The notes: generated by a model from the sequence alone, not told the origin. A DNA stretch of 64,000 nucleotides from Bombyx mori (GCF_030269925.1 NC_085112.1:3535501-3599500); one strand, 5' to 3'. Counted from the stretch's first letter, positions 31,978 to 44,630 are shown. Translations and numbers: made by a program.

Positions 31978-32741
31978 TACATAACGTGACCGTTTTGAAC
32001 GGGACTGTCCCTTTTTATAATTACGAGTCCCGGTGTCCCCGAAATGAACTCTGAAACCCAAAATTGTCCCGTTTTCGACCGAACGTGAGCGTTGTGAGCT
32101 ATAATAACAAAATTTGTTCCTCTAATAAATACAAATATAACTAAACATCTAGAGTATATATCGACGCTTGAAAGGAAAACGTGACTAAGCGACAATGCGT
32201 TAACTTTACAATAGACTAATTTAAAGTTGAAATACCTGAAAAAAAATCTATTTTAACGAATCTAGCTGTAGGATTGAAATTGTTTTTTTTGCGCATCGAA
32301 TATGGTTATTACCTATCATTTATGTACAAAACAATTATTGTCGCTTAGTACGTTTGTCTTTCAAGCGTCGATATGTTCTTTAATTTATAATTTTCAAACT
32401 AACTTTTCCGAATAATAACTTTAAAAAAGTACTGTTTTTATTTATTTATTTATTTTATTTAATATATTTGTACACACAGCTGTTAGAAAAAACACGACAA
32501 TAAGGATACAGAGTACAAGGGCACTCCTTATTTCATGTTGAAATCTCTTCCAGTAGGCCCACAAAAGAAAAGAAGAATTAGGAACACAAACCTAGTGCAT
32601 ACAGTAAACATTACATATAATAATATATACATATTACAAGATACAAAACAATACTGTTTTTTTTCCATTGTGTACCTGTCAATTGTCCCAAATAAACCAA
32701 CGTCCCGTTTTGAGTAAAAATATAAATGGTCACGTTATGTA
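31978..32741. mobile_element. TIR element with 14-bp inverted ends, about 764 bp
   Basis: TACATAACGTGACC at 31978-31991 and GGTCACGTTATGTA at 32728-32741 are exact reverse complements. Similar CCCGTTTTGA-type phrases follow inside each end. Bases 32430-32570 inside it look like a nested LINE 3' tail (GAAATCTCTTCCAGTAGG). No transposase ORF. Confidence 0.6.
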
Positions 32742-33013
32742 TGAGCTCTTATATATTTCCTAGCCTCGTACAAACGTATCGTTCTCGCCATTAAAATATA
32801 TCACGGCATTTAAAACATAATAAGATATCATTAATAGAATAATAATTGAAACTATTTTTACAGTTGAAACTCGCATTTTTTATTGTCATTACATTTATTT
32901 CCTTAATCATCAGTACCACGAAAAATATATCCGTAATGTTAGAAATAATACTATTGCAATGACAATAAAAACGCGAGACTAGCTTTAATCCAAGAAAACT
33001 ACTCTTTTCGAAC

Positions 33014-33219
33014 TCATTTTCTTATTCTGTGCGTATGATTTCCTGCAATGTGTAAGACTGTCTTATCGAGCATTCTGATTCGAACTGGGCATTTTTTGCT
33101 AACACGCTTGGAGCAGTACCACGTTACGCTGCCTTCCAAGCAAGATTTGTTTGTGGAGAAGGTCGACACACCATCGTCTAGTAGAAATCGACCGGTAGGC
33201 AATGGTACAAGGGTGTACG
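33014..33219 (-). CDS. mod(mdg4): FLYWCH terminal exon 15
   Basis: Sixty-seven residues after a long T-tract and CAG (AG at 33221-33220), then CG-TAC-ACC-CTT. Landmarks: P-T-G-R-F-L-L-D-D-G, VSTFSTN for the aromatic strand (the usual Y is absent), T-W-Y-C-S-K, K-K-C-P-V-R and H-T-H-R-I-R-K. Pro replaces the common Ala after the second Cys. First exon after the 6.3-kb LINE-bearing gap. Confidence 0.87.
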
Positions 33220-33283
33220 CTGAAAAAAAAAATAACAAAAATTTACTATACAACTTGTAGTGTGCGTGAACACGATACCAGGA

Positions 33284-33475
33284 CATTACTGGTGGTAGGA
33301 CCTCTTGTGAGTCTGCGCGGGTGCAGGGTGGTGGTACCTACCACTCTGCCTATTTCTGCCGTGAAGCAGTAATGCGTTTCGGTTTGAAGGGTAGGGCAGC
33401 CATTGTAACTATACTTGAGACCTTATAACTAATATCTCAAGATGGGTGGCGCATTTACGTTGTAGATGTCTATAT
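33284..33475 (+). repeat. Bm1 SINE, both ends truncated
   Basis: ACTGGTGGTAGGACCTCTTG to CATTTACGTTGTAGATGTC, plus orientation, in the intron side about 65 bp from the acceptor of exon 15. Confidence 0.85.
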
Positions 33476-33844
33476 TAAACGATCAGGCGATTTGTGCAAC
33501 TAAATACAAAAATATCAACGATTAAAAACTTACCGAGAAATCAATTTTGAAACATTCCGTTGTATTTGTTTGACTGTAAAACAAGAGGCCATTTTAGTCA
33601 AAACTTCCCACAAGAAGTTCTGACTTAGTAAAATCAGTTAACATTGTTTCTAATGAAAATTATATTATTTCATATTCGGTTAGTTTTCCAAAATAATTTT
33701 AGGACTATGTTAATGATCCTTATGAAATTAAACAATCATAAAATCCATTAAGTGTTGCAAGTGGTCGAAGCATTAGGACTACTCTTGTCGAGTGAAAACA
33801 GCTTAGAATAGAAGAATTGTTTCCCATTAATGTTTTCTTTTAGA

Positions 33845-34010
33845 ATTATTTATTTATTTATTTATGTACACACAGAAAAGAAGACATAGTACAGAGTAAT
33901 AGGAAAATTATGTACAAAGGAACTGCTTATTTCTTTAAGAAATCTCTTCCAGCAGACCTGCGAGAGGATAATGAGAATAATAATAAAAAGTGATGAGTGT
34001 GTGTAGAACA
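33845..34010 (-). mobile_element. LINE 3' untranslated tail (44-kb family)
   Basis: ATTTATTTATTTATGTACAC, AAGAAATCTCTTCCAGCAGA and CGAGAGGATAATGAGAATAA; the reverse complement of the tail at about 44485-44625. Confidence 0.75.
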
Positions 34011-34421
34011 AATAACACATAACTAAAATAACAAATACAACATGAGAATTAGCTAACTATCCATATATCGCAGCTTTTGTATTGAAAAGGCTTAACCAAA
34101 AAAATTAAGAAAATGAGATTTATATGTACTGCGAACGACTTATAAACATGTATTCTATCATTTTATTTTATAAGATATTTTATAACAGTATCTTTTAGTT
34201 CAGAAAAGTACAAACAAACGTGCTATTTCCATCTTTTTTAAATCAAGCGCATACCTTAAAGTATTAAAATCGAAAAATAAAATAAATAATACAATTCTTC
34301 AATTGAATTTTTGGAGTTTACCAAAATAAACAAGAATTTCGGATTAAGCTGCTTCATTCAATTCTAAAGGTGCAATATTTAATTTTTTTTGGTGATCCTT
34401 GTGATGATGCTCATAAGTTTA

Positions 34422-34594
34422 TTAATGATTATGGCTTTCGTCAGCCATAACAACGACGTCATTGAATGTTATGGCGTAAGCACTGCATTCGCGTATGTAT
34501 CTGTGCTTACAGTACCATCGGATTCTAGAACCGCCACTTCGTTTACTATAGAAGGTATGGCCTCCAAAAGTCATAGTCGTTTTCTTACGACGTG
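34422..34594 (-). CDS. mod(mdg4): FLYWCH terminal exon 16, shortest
   Basis: Fifty-six residues, the shortest intact exon. Acceptor TTTATTCACAG (AG at 34596-34595), then CA-CGT-CGT-AAG. The usual S-Y-V-x-S lead is missing; it starts straight at R-R-K-K-T-T-M. Landmarks: FGGHTFYSK, I-R-W-Y-C, R-E-C-S-A-Y and HNH at the end. AATAAA overlaps the stop (TTAATAAACT), a likely poly(A) signal. Confidence 0.88.
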
Positions 34595-34599
34595 CTGTG

Positions 34600-36160
34600 A
34601 ATAAAAAAATAATATTTTTCTATACCAAATGAAAATAACTAAAGCTTTTGTTTATACTTTTTTTTAAAGATTTTATGGCCTGATAACACGACCTTTAAGC
34701 CGAGTCTTATATTTCCTTATTATATTCTGTTATAATGATGAAAATATGAGATGAGATGGCAGGAACTAACGTCACGGTGAAACGATGGTTATTTACTGGG
34801 ATTTTTTTAGTGGAATTTTTGGAAGATCCCGAGAAGGTACCTCCAGCGGCTTTGTATCGTTTTCCTACATGTGTGCACTTTTCCAGATGTTAAACAGTTA
34901 ATAAACCACCGTTGCTACCCATTTAAATCTGAAGAACGCTAAATGAACAAAATAAAACTATTCAAACGACTTCGGTCCACGCGTTCCCGCGAAAAAGTTC
35001 CTTTATATATACTAAATATATATACATATAGGCTTTAGTTATAAAAATACCTTTTTATTTTTATTAAAACTACATTTATAAAAATATAGAATTAGTAATC
35101 GTTTTTACTGACGTAGAAAAACTGGCTTCGTGGTCCTTTTGATGTAAAGTAAAATCCGAAAAGGATAAAATATTCACGGCCGGAGTATGCAATATTGGTT
35201 ATATATCATCGAGGAAACTGAAAAAAAATGTTTCGGCCACAGAGTTTAAATCAAGATATGCAGCTTAAAATAACTCCACGCAAAATTTGTTTACGATTTA
35301 TAAACCTAACTAATATACCTAGAAGCTCTAATAATCCAACGGTATTCTAATGCGTTGTCTTACTATTCATGAGTTAGTATATAATAAATATGTATTGAAA
35401 ATGAAATGACTTACAAAAATTTGAAAACTTATTTAGAATTTAGCTTTCACTAAATAATAACCACAAATTTTCAGTCAATTGAAACCAGAGCTTTGGTAAT
35501 ATTGTTTATTTCAATTCCACAATGAGTCACTCTATTGTATAAAATATAACCACACACGTAAAACGTGCATTGGTAACAACAATAATAATTAACAGTTAAG
35601 TTCATGGTTTTTTTAGAATCAATTTAATATCGAAATGTCTAAAAATGTTCCCAAAATAGTAGCGCATCTAGTAGTAAGATTATATCTCTCTGTTGGATCC
35701 TATACGTAGAAAAAGTCTGCCAAAAGAAGGTGAATAAATAGATGGGTTGTTAAAAGAAATTCCTTTTTTTATTTTTCAGTCAGTGGAACTTGGTGTTTGA
35801 GAAATTTAGATAAAAATATTACTTTCTTAAATACTAACAATACCAAAGGAAGTGGAAGACTTCAGTAAACGGAAGATAGAATTTCTTTTATAATGAAATT
35901 TAAAACTTAGGCAGATGGCAATTGAAATGCTTTAGGATGTAAAATTTATATTTTAAAATAAAATCATTTGGTACCTATTTTCTGAAATTAAAAGATTTCT
36001 AAAGATTGTATTTTTTGTTGTTAGGTGAATTTCAATAGGCTATCATGTTTTTTATGTTTAAATATATACAACCAGTATTCATTTTCTCTATATAACGAAC
36101 ATTCCAAACTCTATTTAAATAAATATTATTCGTTATAACAAAACGATTATCATTTTTTAA
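34600..36160. other. AT-rich spacer
   Basis: Intron side of exon 16 and 3' side of exon 17. Nothing that I can assign; no exon in array phase. Confidence 0.5.
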
Positions 36161-36163
36161 ATA

Positions 36164-36414
36164 CTAAGCTATCTTTACATATTGCCCTTTATGTATGAAA
36201 TACTTGGCCGGGGGATGTGTGTGTTCATTTTCTAGTTCTATTATAACGAAATTGTTGTCCAATTTGAGTTTCGCATTGCACCCTCTGCAGTTGTGAGTCG
36301 AGCAGTACCAGTGGTAATATTTCGTCTTCTTGCACTGTTTCTTGCAGTAGTACGTGTAATCGTTGTGCATCACCAAATGCCTTCCCGAGTAACGCGATTT
36401 AGCTAACAGTATCA
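36164..36414 (-). CDS. mod(mdg4): FLYWCH terminal exon 17, first of the long-tail block
   Basis: Eighty-two residues after TACGTTTCAG (AG at 36416-36415), then TG-ATA-CTG-TTA. Landmarks: S-G-R-H-L-V, DYTYYCKK, H-W-Y-C-S-T-H, R-G-C-N-A-K and E-H-T-H-P-P, then KYFIHKGQYVKIA. This PP-x-(Y/F)-x-I-x-x-G-x-Y-x-K tail marks nearly all exons from here to 62 kb, while the WYCSTH core still resembles the lower block. Confidence 0.9.
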
Positions 36415-36479
36415 CTGAAACGTACGGTTTTATTAGTACATGACGAGTGTGAAACTCAATAGAAATGTACCGGCCCACA

Positions 36480-38060
36480 TTTTTGCGAAGTTATCGTAAA
36501 AAGCGACTAAGAGGTTTATCCGAAAATAAACAGCAGTGCTGTCTGAGTTTTTACCATCATACAGTGATCCATCTGTCATTTTTATTGATGATTAGGCGTA
36601 TCGCGCTATACTATTCTGATTATTTCTGCAGCGAATACATCCTGCATCATATTTTAAAATAGAGAGCCATTAAGCCATACAGTTAATAATTCGACCGCAT
36701 CCATACCTCAAGGTAGGTGACGGCATCCAAAGTTTTAGTGCCATTGGAATAGCCGTTGCAAGTGAAATGGGAATGCATTGCTCCACCACAGAAACAGACC
36801 GAATGTTTATTAACGCTGAGATCACAATACACGATTCTGATTCCATTAGACGAATAGACGCAGCTCCTGAACTATCTGCTGTTAAGTCTGTAAAATCCTG
36901 ACCAAACATTTGCGCGTAGTTGACAAAGCTGCGTAGTCATTCGCCCCTTAATCTACTATTATAACTGTAAAATATTCTAATATTGAAAAATAAATTTGGT
37001 AAAGGTGAAATCAACAGTATTTTTTATGCTTCATTACTTCACTAGGCTACTAGGGTCATATCTGCGTCACTAATATTTACACTTTATTTATACACTATGA
37101 CACATCATCAAAGGCAATAAATAGGTACGTTAGTTTCTTTTGTGAGAGAATAAAAAACAACTGAGACTTTATAACATTTAATTTTATAATCCAAATCACA
37201 AAAAATACTAACTAAAATTTGTATTAAAAACGACATACTTAAAATAAATTAATTATTTATTAAATAAATTATTTATCAAATATTGCTTGTTCTTTCGAAA
37301 CTAACTCATTATTATTTAATGTGGTCCACCCAAACGTTCATACATAAAAAACATATACTGATAGGAATGTATCCTAGAATTCAATTAAAGAATCAAGAAT
37401 AGTATTGTGAGTATGATATAATTTCGAATCAGAGATTACGAACACGCTATGTGATTTACCTGAGTGCAATTGATGAAGTTGTAAATCGAGTGCTTTTTTT
37501 TCAGAAATAATTTCGGGTAGAGAGTTCTTCGCCATTCTGATATTTAGCGGTTAGTGGAAATTATAGAGATTGCCCACCTGACCACATGACCTGCAGTGGA
37601 ATATCAGATATCCTTAAAATGACAAAGCATTGAACAGTACAATATCTGTTATTCAAATGGAATTAAAACTTTGGCTTCATGCTTCAGAGTACCCATGGCG
37701 AGATTCACGCCATAATATAGACTACCATAGAATTCGATTAACCACTAACCATTGTCTTAAGTCGATTGCACATCTACACCAATAATAATACAATAATTAT
37801 AAAGGCAGGTAATTAGATTACTGACAGTAACGTGAAAAATTCGGATACCCAAGATCTCAAACTCCTCAAATCGAACTTTTATATTGTAATAGGTTCTAAT
37901 GTTCAATTTGATCACTTTTAGGGTACGATTGATTTAAATGACTTATTCAGTCAAAGCAGTCTCAACTAAAGCCCACGAAAAAAAAAACCTCACACGGACC
38001 TATACAAAATGTTTCTGTAAATGTTAATACAAAAAGTAGAAACGAACTTGCTGTGATGCC
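36480..38060. other. Spacer with an unassigned mixed-composition patch
   Basis: Bases about 36670-36940 are more GC-rich and hold a 79-codon minus-strand open frame without recognisable domain or array-type acceptor; possibly an old repeat. The remainder is AT-rich. Confidence 0.4.
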
Positions 38061-38065
38061 GAAAG

Positions 38066-38319
38066 TTAGATTTTAACAAAATACCCATCTTTTATAATGT
38101 AATCTGGTGGAGAATGTGAGTGGTCCAGTCTGGCATTCATCAAAAATCTCGTTGACGGCTCACTGCCACTGTCCGTGATCAACCTAGCCTTGCACTTTCC
38201 CCCATTGGTGCAGTCCCAAATTGTGGTGTTCCGCGACTTCTTGTGGCAGTAGAACGTGTAGCCGTCGACCACAGCCAATTCCTTACCGTTCGGTCTTTTC
38301 ATCCATTCCACAGTCGGTG
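38066..38319 (-). CDS. mod(mdg4): FLYWCH terminal exon 18
   Basis: Eighty-three residues after TATTTCCAG (AG at 38321-38320), then CA-CCG-ACT-GTG. Landmarks: E-W-M-K-R-P-N-G-K-E, DGYTFYCHKK, I-W-D-C-T-N-G-G-K-C-K-A (five residues between Cys) and a long linker with S-G-S-E-P-S before D-H-S-H-S-P-P and DYIIKDGYFVKI. The extra linker before HxH is a few residues longer than in its neighbours. Confidence 0.9.
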
Positions 38320-38329
38320 CTGGAAATAC

Positions 38330-40610
38330 AAGACGTTGCTGGTTATTATTTACATTACGATTAAATCAGCGAAATATTTTCGTTTCGGTTTTGATTCGAG
38401 GTCTTTATTCAAAATTAATGACATTTTATAATCACGATAATCAAAACTCTATACAAAAATAAAACAATAATTAATTGAAACTGCAACATGTATTTGCATT
38501 GCCCCATAATAAAAGTATGCAATAACAAATGTGCAGATAACTAACACTATGTAAGAACTAACAAAAATTAATAGGAAATCAATTATTTGTGAACATTAAC
38601 ATTAGAATTTTTTCAATAAACTACCCTCAACATTTGATAATCTATCTATCTGTAGCATCCATCACCATAGATCTGCAATAGAGGCACGGGCCCTAGAATG
38701 TAAGAGCATTAGAAAAAAAACAAAAAACAAAGATTATTTTAGAATTTTTAACGGCGCTTTTTATTTTGGTCCGTGAGGGACTATTTGATACATCTTATGT
38801 ATTCAGAATTTCACAGGACAATTATTATTAGGAGTCCCAATGAATTCTAAAATAGCAAACTTGGGATTTTGTTTGTTAACTTTGTCTCGGAATGAAGGGG
38901 AATCTTTAGTAAAATTGTAATTTAAATGGGTCATTGTATTATTAAAGACGCCATAGTTTTTTGTCATTGAGGGTCGGGATTCTGATTTTTTTTTTTTTTT
39001 TTTATCGAATTATGTATGTTTTCGCTAATCTGGACGACAATAAAACTATTACATAATAGCAATACTCATAATTTAAAACATGGATAAAATACTTATGACA
39101 TCCAATTTTACAATTAATTACATTTTATCAACATGGTATCAAACTTACTAAAAGGTTAGTAATTATTATTTAACTGCATATGATTACTATATAATTTCGA
39201 TTTAACTAAAAGGTTCATAATAAAATAAGTTTAAATTAAAAAAAAGTACATCATCTAGACAAATTTCACTAAAATATTATATATAAAATATTTTTGAAGG
39301 TTTTAACATTAATTGAAACGTCATTAATCTAACTAACTTACACTATTAGATTTTATTTAGTTTTCTAAAAACAAAAATTCGAAAAGTGATGATTCCGGCC
39401 ATCTTAAAACTAAGAACAAACTTAACTAATGATTATTATCTTTTAAAATCAAGACAACAACTAATTTTATATCTAAGAAGCACTTGACTGTGCCCCTGGT
39501 GTTACCAATGTCCACGAGCTACAGTGACTTCTTATCATAAGGTCCAGGTCCAGGTCCAGACGGTCCACGTCTGGTCGTCTGCATATAATGGCAAAAATAA
39601 TTGAATAAACACATCTACGTTTTGTTAAATTAATATTGAATAATAATAAAACAATCAACTAGTTTCAAAGACACAGCAACTAACAAATAAATAAACAAAA
39701 TGAAAGGATAAAGAATTACCGTGTAAGCTTAAAAACTATAGAAGAAAAAAAAAAAGCTAAGACTATAATAATAAATGGTAAATATTCCGAAGCGTGACGC
39801 AAAGCTATTTGCCAGCAAAACGTTTTATTTGATACATTTCGACATCATATTTGTGACATGGATAAGATAAAAAGTAATTTTGGATTTTTGCTTTTTAATC
39901 GCGGTCTGGAAAATACAAATTGTCGAAATTGAAATTTAATCAACCTATGTTATTGAATGAGCATGCCTGCATAATAAATTGAAAGTAGCATGTTGTTTGC
40001 GCCAAAAATTTTCGAAAAATAAATTAAAACTGAACACGAGAAGAGTATATTGTGATTTGTTTTGATAAGGCATATTATAAACATTCCATAAAGTTGTGTC
40101 ATAGTCCTTAACTACTCTTCAAAATTCCCTTCCTATGTATGTTTGGATTATATTCCAACAGAGACGGAGCTCGAGGATTTAAACCTAGCTTTCCTAGGAG
40201 TAGCATCAAGCGAATCTCTTCTAAGCGCGATAGACTGTTTACAATTAACAAACAAGAATGAATGACATCAAAATTATAATAATAAAAACAGAAAAGTTTT
40301 CGGATCTCTTGGAACATTAATAAGGTAATTTTACTTATTGCAGTTAAGTTATTTTCATAATACCCAATCCACAGACAATCTTATCTATTCAAGCAAAAGG
40401 AGACAAAATACAAATTAAAAGGAAACCAAAAAAAAAATTCGTTATGGAAATAAAACTGGGCGGCCTAATCGAGTAGGAATTTACATTAATTACAGTCGAA
40501 TAAAACTTACAGCATTAGTCCACAAGGAAATGTTATTCAACAGCATTAGATTGACCTCAATGTCCCGTTTTATTTGGAAATTAAATTGGAAACATTAGAA
40601 TTTAAAAATC
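38330..40610. other. AT-rich spacer
   Basis: A long gap without array exons. A short GGTCCA-type repeat lies at about 39540-39560. A 69-codon minus-strand open frame at 40108-40317 has no domain that I recognise and no array acceptor. Confidence 0.45.
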
Positions 40611-40617
40611 ACATCGA

Positions 40618-40880
40618 TCAGTATTCACGTCGTTTAGTTTTTCTAAAATTATTACGTCTATAATAAACGCCGTTCGCTATATAATAATCATCGTTTTTAT
40701 GATTGTGAATGAAATTGTGCCGCACAATGTTGTTCCCCGCCATGGTGAATCGCGCTTTGCACGATATCGTTGTTTTTGTACACCTCCATGAAGTTAAATA
40801 TCCATTGTCATTCACTAGATAAAACGGATATCCTTTAACCAGATATATAGTTTTGCCATGTAGGTTCAGGAGCTGCAGAA
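40618..40880 (-). CDS. mod(mdg4): FLYWCH terminal exon 19
   Basis: Eighty-six residues after GGTTTTCAG (AG at 40882-40881), then TT-CTG-CAG-CTC. Landmarks: L-H-G-K-T-I-Y-L, KGYPFYLVN, S-W-R-C-T-K, I-S-C-K-A-R-F and H-N-H-K-N-D-D, then YYIANGVYYRR. A strongly basic end (NNFRKTKRREY) follows the tail motif and is unique to this exon. Pro sits inside the aromatic strand (GYPFY). Confidence 0.9.
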
Positions 40881-40889
40881 CTGAAAACC

Positions 40890-41625
40890 AAAAATGGGAA
40901 ATTGAGAATCGAGAATTTAGGATTTTAAAAAACGGATCGAACATCGAAAAATAACGTCATTTAAAAATAAGAAATAAAAATTACATAATTTTTATAGTAA
41001 AACACCAAATCTGTTGGGTTTTTAAAGTATATTAACATTATTGAAGAATAAATGTTAATAATAAAAACTACAGAGAACCATACTGAACACAAAGACATGA
41101 CTTGACATAATATTACATTTTATTTTCTTACGAGTAAAACTAGTTTATACCTTATTGGTATATTTTGAGTACTCCCGATCCTTTCCCATAATTCTGGATA
41201 TTTTTGGGCAAAACAAGAAAAATAACTATTATTATACATACATATTTTGAATAAGTAAATTTCAGGGAAATAAATTTTATGAGCTAGAAACTCTCTCTTG
41301 CTTTAAGATATTAAACTGTAATTTGTAACTCAAAGTAATGGAATGGAGATATATCCCCAACCTACACTATAATACTTATTTTTATTCGTCAATATTTCGA
41401 TATAAAATCAATTTTGGTCTTCAGATTACATCAGATTGAAGTGTAATTTTATGCGCATCAAAACATATCATCCTATACAAACATACTTATTGCTAAGTAC
41501 TTAATTAGTTTTAATAATAAGAGCAAATATCTACTTTTCACTACAAACACGATTAAATAAATTTCTAGACAAATAAGACGCAGTAATACTTTTATTTTAA
41601 AGCCTTTGGAGTTCGTAGTTTGTTT
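40890..41625. other. AT-rich spacer
   Basis: Nothing seen that I can support. Confidence 0.5.
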
Positions 41626-41629
41626 GTTG

Positions 41630-41878
41630 TTTTTTTTTTTTTTTATTCCTTATATGAGTGGGCGAGCTCACAGCCCACCTAGTGTTAAGTGGTTACTGGA
41701 GCCCATAGGCATTTACAGCATAAATGCGCCACCCACCTTGAAGTATAAGTATATAAGTTCTAAGGACTCTACAACGGCTGCACCACCCTTCAAACCGAAA
41801 CGCATTACTACTTCACGACAGAAATAGGCGGGGTGGTGGTACCTACCCGTGTGGACTCACAAGAGGTCCTACTAATAG
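41630..41878 (-). repeat. Bm1 SINE, 5'-truncated
   Basis: Long T-run, ATTCCTTATATGAGTGGGCG, body to GAGGTCCTACTAATAG. About 190 bp downstream of the stop of exon 20. Confidence 0.85.
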
Positions 41879-42068
41879 TAAAGTGGTCCCAGTGGCTTCT
41901 GGATATAGGTAAAATGAGGTCCTAAGCCGCCGAGGACTCTAATTAATGAAGGCGGGGAACGACTCTGAGTTGAAACAGCAATACTGTACACGGTTTGCAC
42001 ACTCGTTGAAGCGATTGATTGGTGCGGGAAACAGAATAGGTCCCCGGTCCATTCCCTGTTCTAAAAAG

Positions 42069-42304
42069 CTATATTCGTACAATAAGCCCCTTGCTAATAA
42101 TGTAACGTAATGGGTCGTGATCGTGTGTCAGTTGCGCTATGACAATCTTCATGTTTTGGCCTATTAAAAATTTGGCTCTGCATCTCGGCGAAGTCCTAGT
42201 ACATCTCCAGAAGCCCCTCTTATCTGTTTTCCCGCCGTTCGAGAAAGTGTAGCCGTTAATCAGCGCATATTCGCCACCGCCAGACTTTTTCCTCACCCAC
42301 TGAA
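42069..42304 (-). CDS. mod(mdg4): FLYWCH terminal exon 20
   Basis: Seventy-seven residues after CACGTTTCAG (AG at 42306-42305), then TT-CAG-TGG-GTG, giving Q-W-V-R, a start repeated at 44183 (Q-W-I-K). Landmarks: S-G-G-G-E-Y-A-L, NGYTFSNGG, F-W-R-C-T-R-T-S-P-R-C-R-A-K-F, H-D-H-D-P and RYIISKGLIVRI. The final tail keeps the pattern but Tyr is replaced (LIVRI). Confidence 0.9.
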
Positions 42305-42309
42305 CTGAA

Positions 42310-42950
42310 ACGTGATTTAATTAAACAGTTTTGTATTAATTTGAAACAAAACTCAGATACGGAAATCGAATTTATTATATGCATCCGATCCATTGTTCAA
42401 CATCAGCTTCTACAGGTATTTTTTGGAAGTGACAAAAACAAATTTGAAATGTGTATAACGAGAGAACGCAGTTTTTAACAGCTTAGAAATAGTTTTGGTC
42501 GTTCGGGCTTTAGACGACGGCCATAAAACTGTACATATTTTTTGTCTTGAATCCTTGACTGATGTATTAACACAAAGCCTAAACTACTAGGACTACAGAA
42601 ATTTTGGCAGTTGATGGCTTTTTATATAAAAACTATCCACTCCAACCAATTTCACCCCTATGGGTAAAATAAGGAATAATTAATAGTTGTATGGAAATTC
42701 ATAATTTTCAAAATAAGAAACACGAAATTTTAAATATATCTGTACCTGGTTATGTATAATGTATTTATTTATCGACGTTTTTTCAAGTAAATAATAAATA
42801 AATAAATATTTACTAACAGTAGCATATATATGTACGTATACAATTGGTTACCTATGAAATTGTCGCTTTAAAATAGTGGCCAAAGTTAATACATATTATA
42901 GTATGTATATAGCAATTAATTCTAAATTCAAACTAAGTTTATCGATTATA
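42310..42950. other. Spacer
   Basis: AT-rich with a patch at 42580-42660 resembling old repeat DNA. No exon found. Confidence 0.4.
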
Positions 42951-42954
42951 AATT

Positions 42955-43385
42955 ATCCTACGAGGTTTCCGTGGCTAGACGTCGCTCGCCATACTTGGGA
43001 CTCTATCTATGGCCGAAGATGGTAATTGCCCGGGCCAAACATATTAATGGCCCACCCACTAAACAATTCTCCTGCACTTTTGCCCGACACTCGAGACATA
43101 ATCTAGGCAAGGTAAGAGAGATTCTGCAGGCAATAACCACAACTAGACGCGTAGCTCTCGCCATCTCGCCAAGGTCACCCCTCGACTATGTCTGCGCATA
43201 CTGTACCGATGAGTTTGTAGTTTCGTTTATTTTAAGCTTTTGCGACCTTTTTTTCCACAGGAGAAAATCGCCAGACCCCCATCCGCGCATCGGGTGGGCT
43301 ATGTGGGAATTGAACTACACTAAACACTCCTGCCGATCACCGCCGGCGCCCTACCTCGGACGGGGCCGGTGTCGTCCGATTTAAA
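42955..43385. repeat. GC-rich dispersed repeat, copy 2
   Basis: Starts near CCTACGAGG and ends TCCGATTT followed by an A-run. It contains CCACAGGAGAAAATCGCC, which recurs at 62982-62999, and a block related to 7360-7480. A 137-codon plus-strand open frame spans it without a domain that I recognise. Probably part of a retroelement. Confidence 0.5.
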
Positions 43386-43945
43386 AAAAAACTGTAAATT
43401 GAGATATGAATTAGATATATACATACATATACTATATTACATTATTTCCAAGACAAACACGGAGCTTAGGTATTTAATTTTTTCAATCAATTCCAATTCA
43501 GAAAAAAATCACCCCCTGTACATTCAACATATTCTTCGTGTTGATTTATTCTGTATTATTATTGTACAATATCTGTATTATTTATGTCTACAACTAAGAC
43601 ATGAAATGATCGACATGCCATTTTTTTTAATAAATGACCTTTACATGTTACAACATAATAAGTACAATCTTAGACGTTGCTGTTTTTATGAAAAAAACTA
43701 GTACAAATATTTTACATCCTGTAGTAGTTAGAAAACATAATTATCGTCGTAAGTTTAATTATTTCGCCGGAAGTGTTGGCCTTTATTAGTTCTCAGTAGT
43801 ACTAAAATTAAATATTGAAATTTTACACGCATAACAACACTTAAGCTATACAATAAATAAATAAATAAAGCTAATAAATATTATAATACATTTATTTTTA
43901 CAATTTTATTAATCCATTACATAATCTTAGGCTTCGTTTACGGCG
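43386..43945. other. AT-rich spacer
   Basis: Nothing that I can assign. Confidence 0.45.
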
Positions 43946-43950
43946 GTCAC

Positions 43951-44183
43951 TTACAACCTGAAATACATCCCGTTGCGAAAAATAGCTTTCGGAGGCGTAT
44001 GATCGTGATTCCAAGTAGCTTTTATTATTTCACTTTCACAACTTATTGTGAAACGAGCTCGGCACGTTGAAAACGCTTTTGTGCAACGCCAAGTGGATTT
44101 GAAACTGGATTTTCGATGTAAGCAGAAAGTATACCCATTGACAAACGCCCGTTTTCGACCTAAAGGGTCTTTTATCCATTGTA
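43951..44183 (-). CDS. mod(mdg4): FLYWCH terminal exon 21
   Basis: Seventy-six residues, no front ATG in frame. Acceptor TTTCTTTTAG (AG at 44185-44184), then TA-CAA-TGG-ATA, giving Q-W-I-K-D. Landmarks: G-R-K-R-A-F-V, NGYTFCLHR, T-W-R-C-T-K, S-T-C-R-A-R-F, H-D-H-T-P-P and AIFRNGMYFRL. Clear sibling of exon 20 (QW(V/I), CRA(K/R)F, HDH). Confidence 0.9.
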
Positions 44184-44194
44184 CTAAAAGAAAT

Positions 44195-44630
44195 AGTCAC
44201 AATTAAATATATTAATGAGCACGTCCGGAAAAATAAGGATGTGGAGAGGCTTTTTGGTGAGCCAAATATGCTGAGGGAGATGAAGGCACGGAGGCTCGCA
44301 TGGCTCGGGCATGTAGTACGTATGGGGCAGGATCGGGCTGTGAAACGGGTGTACGCGGGTATACCGGAGGGACGCCGCCCCGTACGGAGGCCCAAGTACC
44401 GCTGGTCTGAGGCTGTGGAAGGAAATTTACGTGAGCTCCAAGTCTCGGACTAGCAAGGTGTTGCGCAGCGCCGGGATGAATGGCACACTTATCACTTTTT
44501 ATTATTATTCTCATTATCCTCTCGCAGGTCTGCTGGAAGAGATTTCTTAAAGAAATAAGCAGTGCCTTTGTACTATGTCTTTTTTTCTGTGTGTACATAA
44601 ATAAATAAATAAAAAATAAATAAAAAATGG
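44195..44630 (+). mobile_element. LINE C-terminus and 3' tail
   Basis: Plus-strand frame with RRLAWLGHVVRMGQ, then IPEGRRPVRRPKYRWSE, the end of an RTE/R4-like reverse-transcriptase protein, then a 3' untranslated part with CTGGAAGAGATTTCTTAAAG and an (AAAT)n end. It begins about 10 bp from the exon 21 acceptor, so it forms the intron side of that exon. A different family from the element at 1870-2340. Confidence 0.75.

Noticed and set aside
36670..36909. 79-codon minus-strand frame as an array exon
   Set aside because: It has no FLYWCH or Cys/His pattern and no acceptor in array phase.
40108..40317. 69-codon minus-strand frame
   Set aside because: No recognisable domain or splice context; left as spacer.
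44241..44453. Plus-strand 70-codon frame as a host gene
   Set aside because: RRLAWLGHVVRM-type sequence is the end of a LINE protein, followed by its 3' tail.
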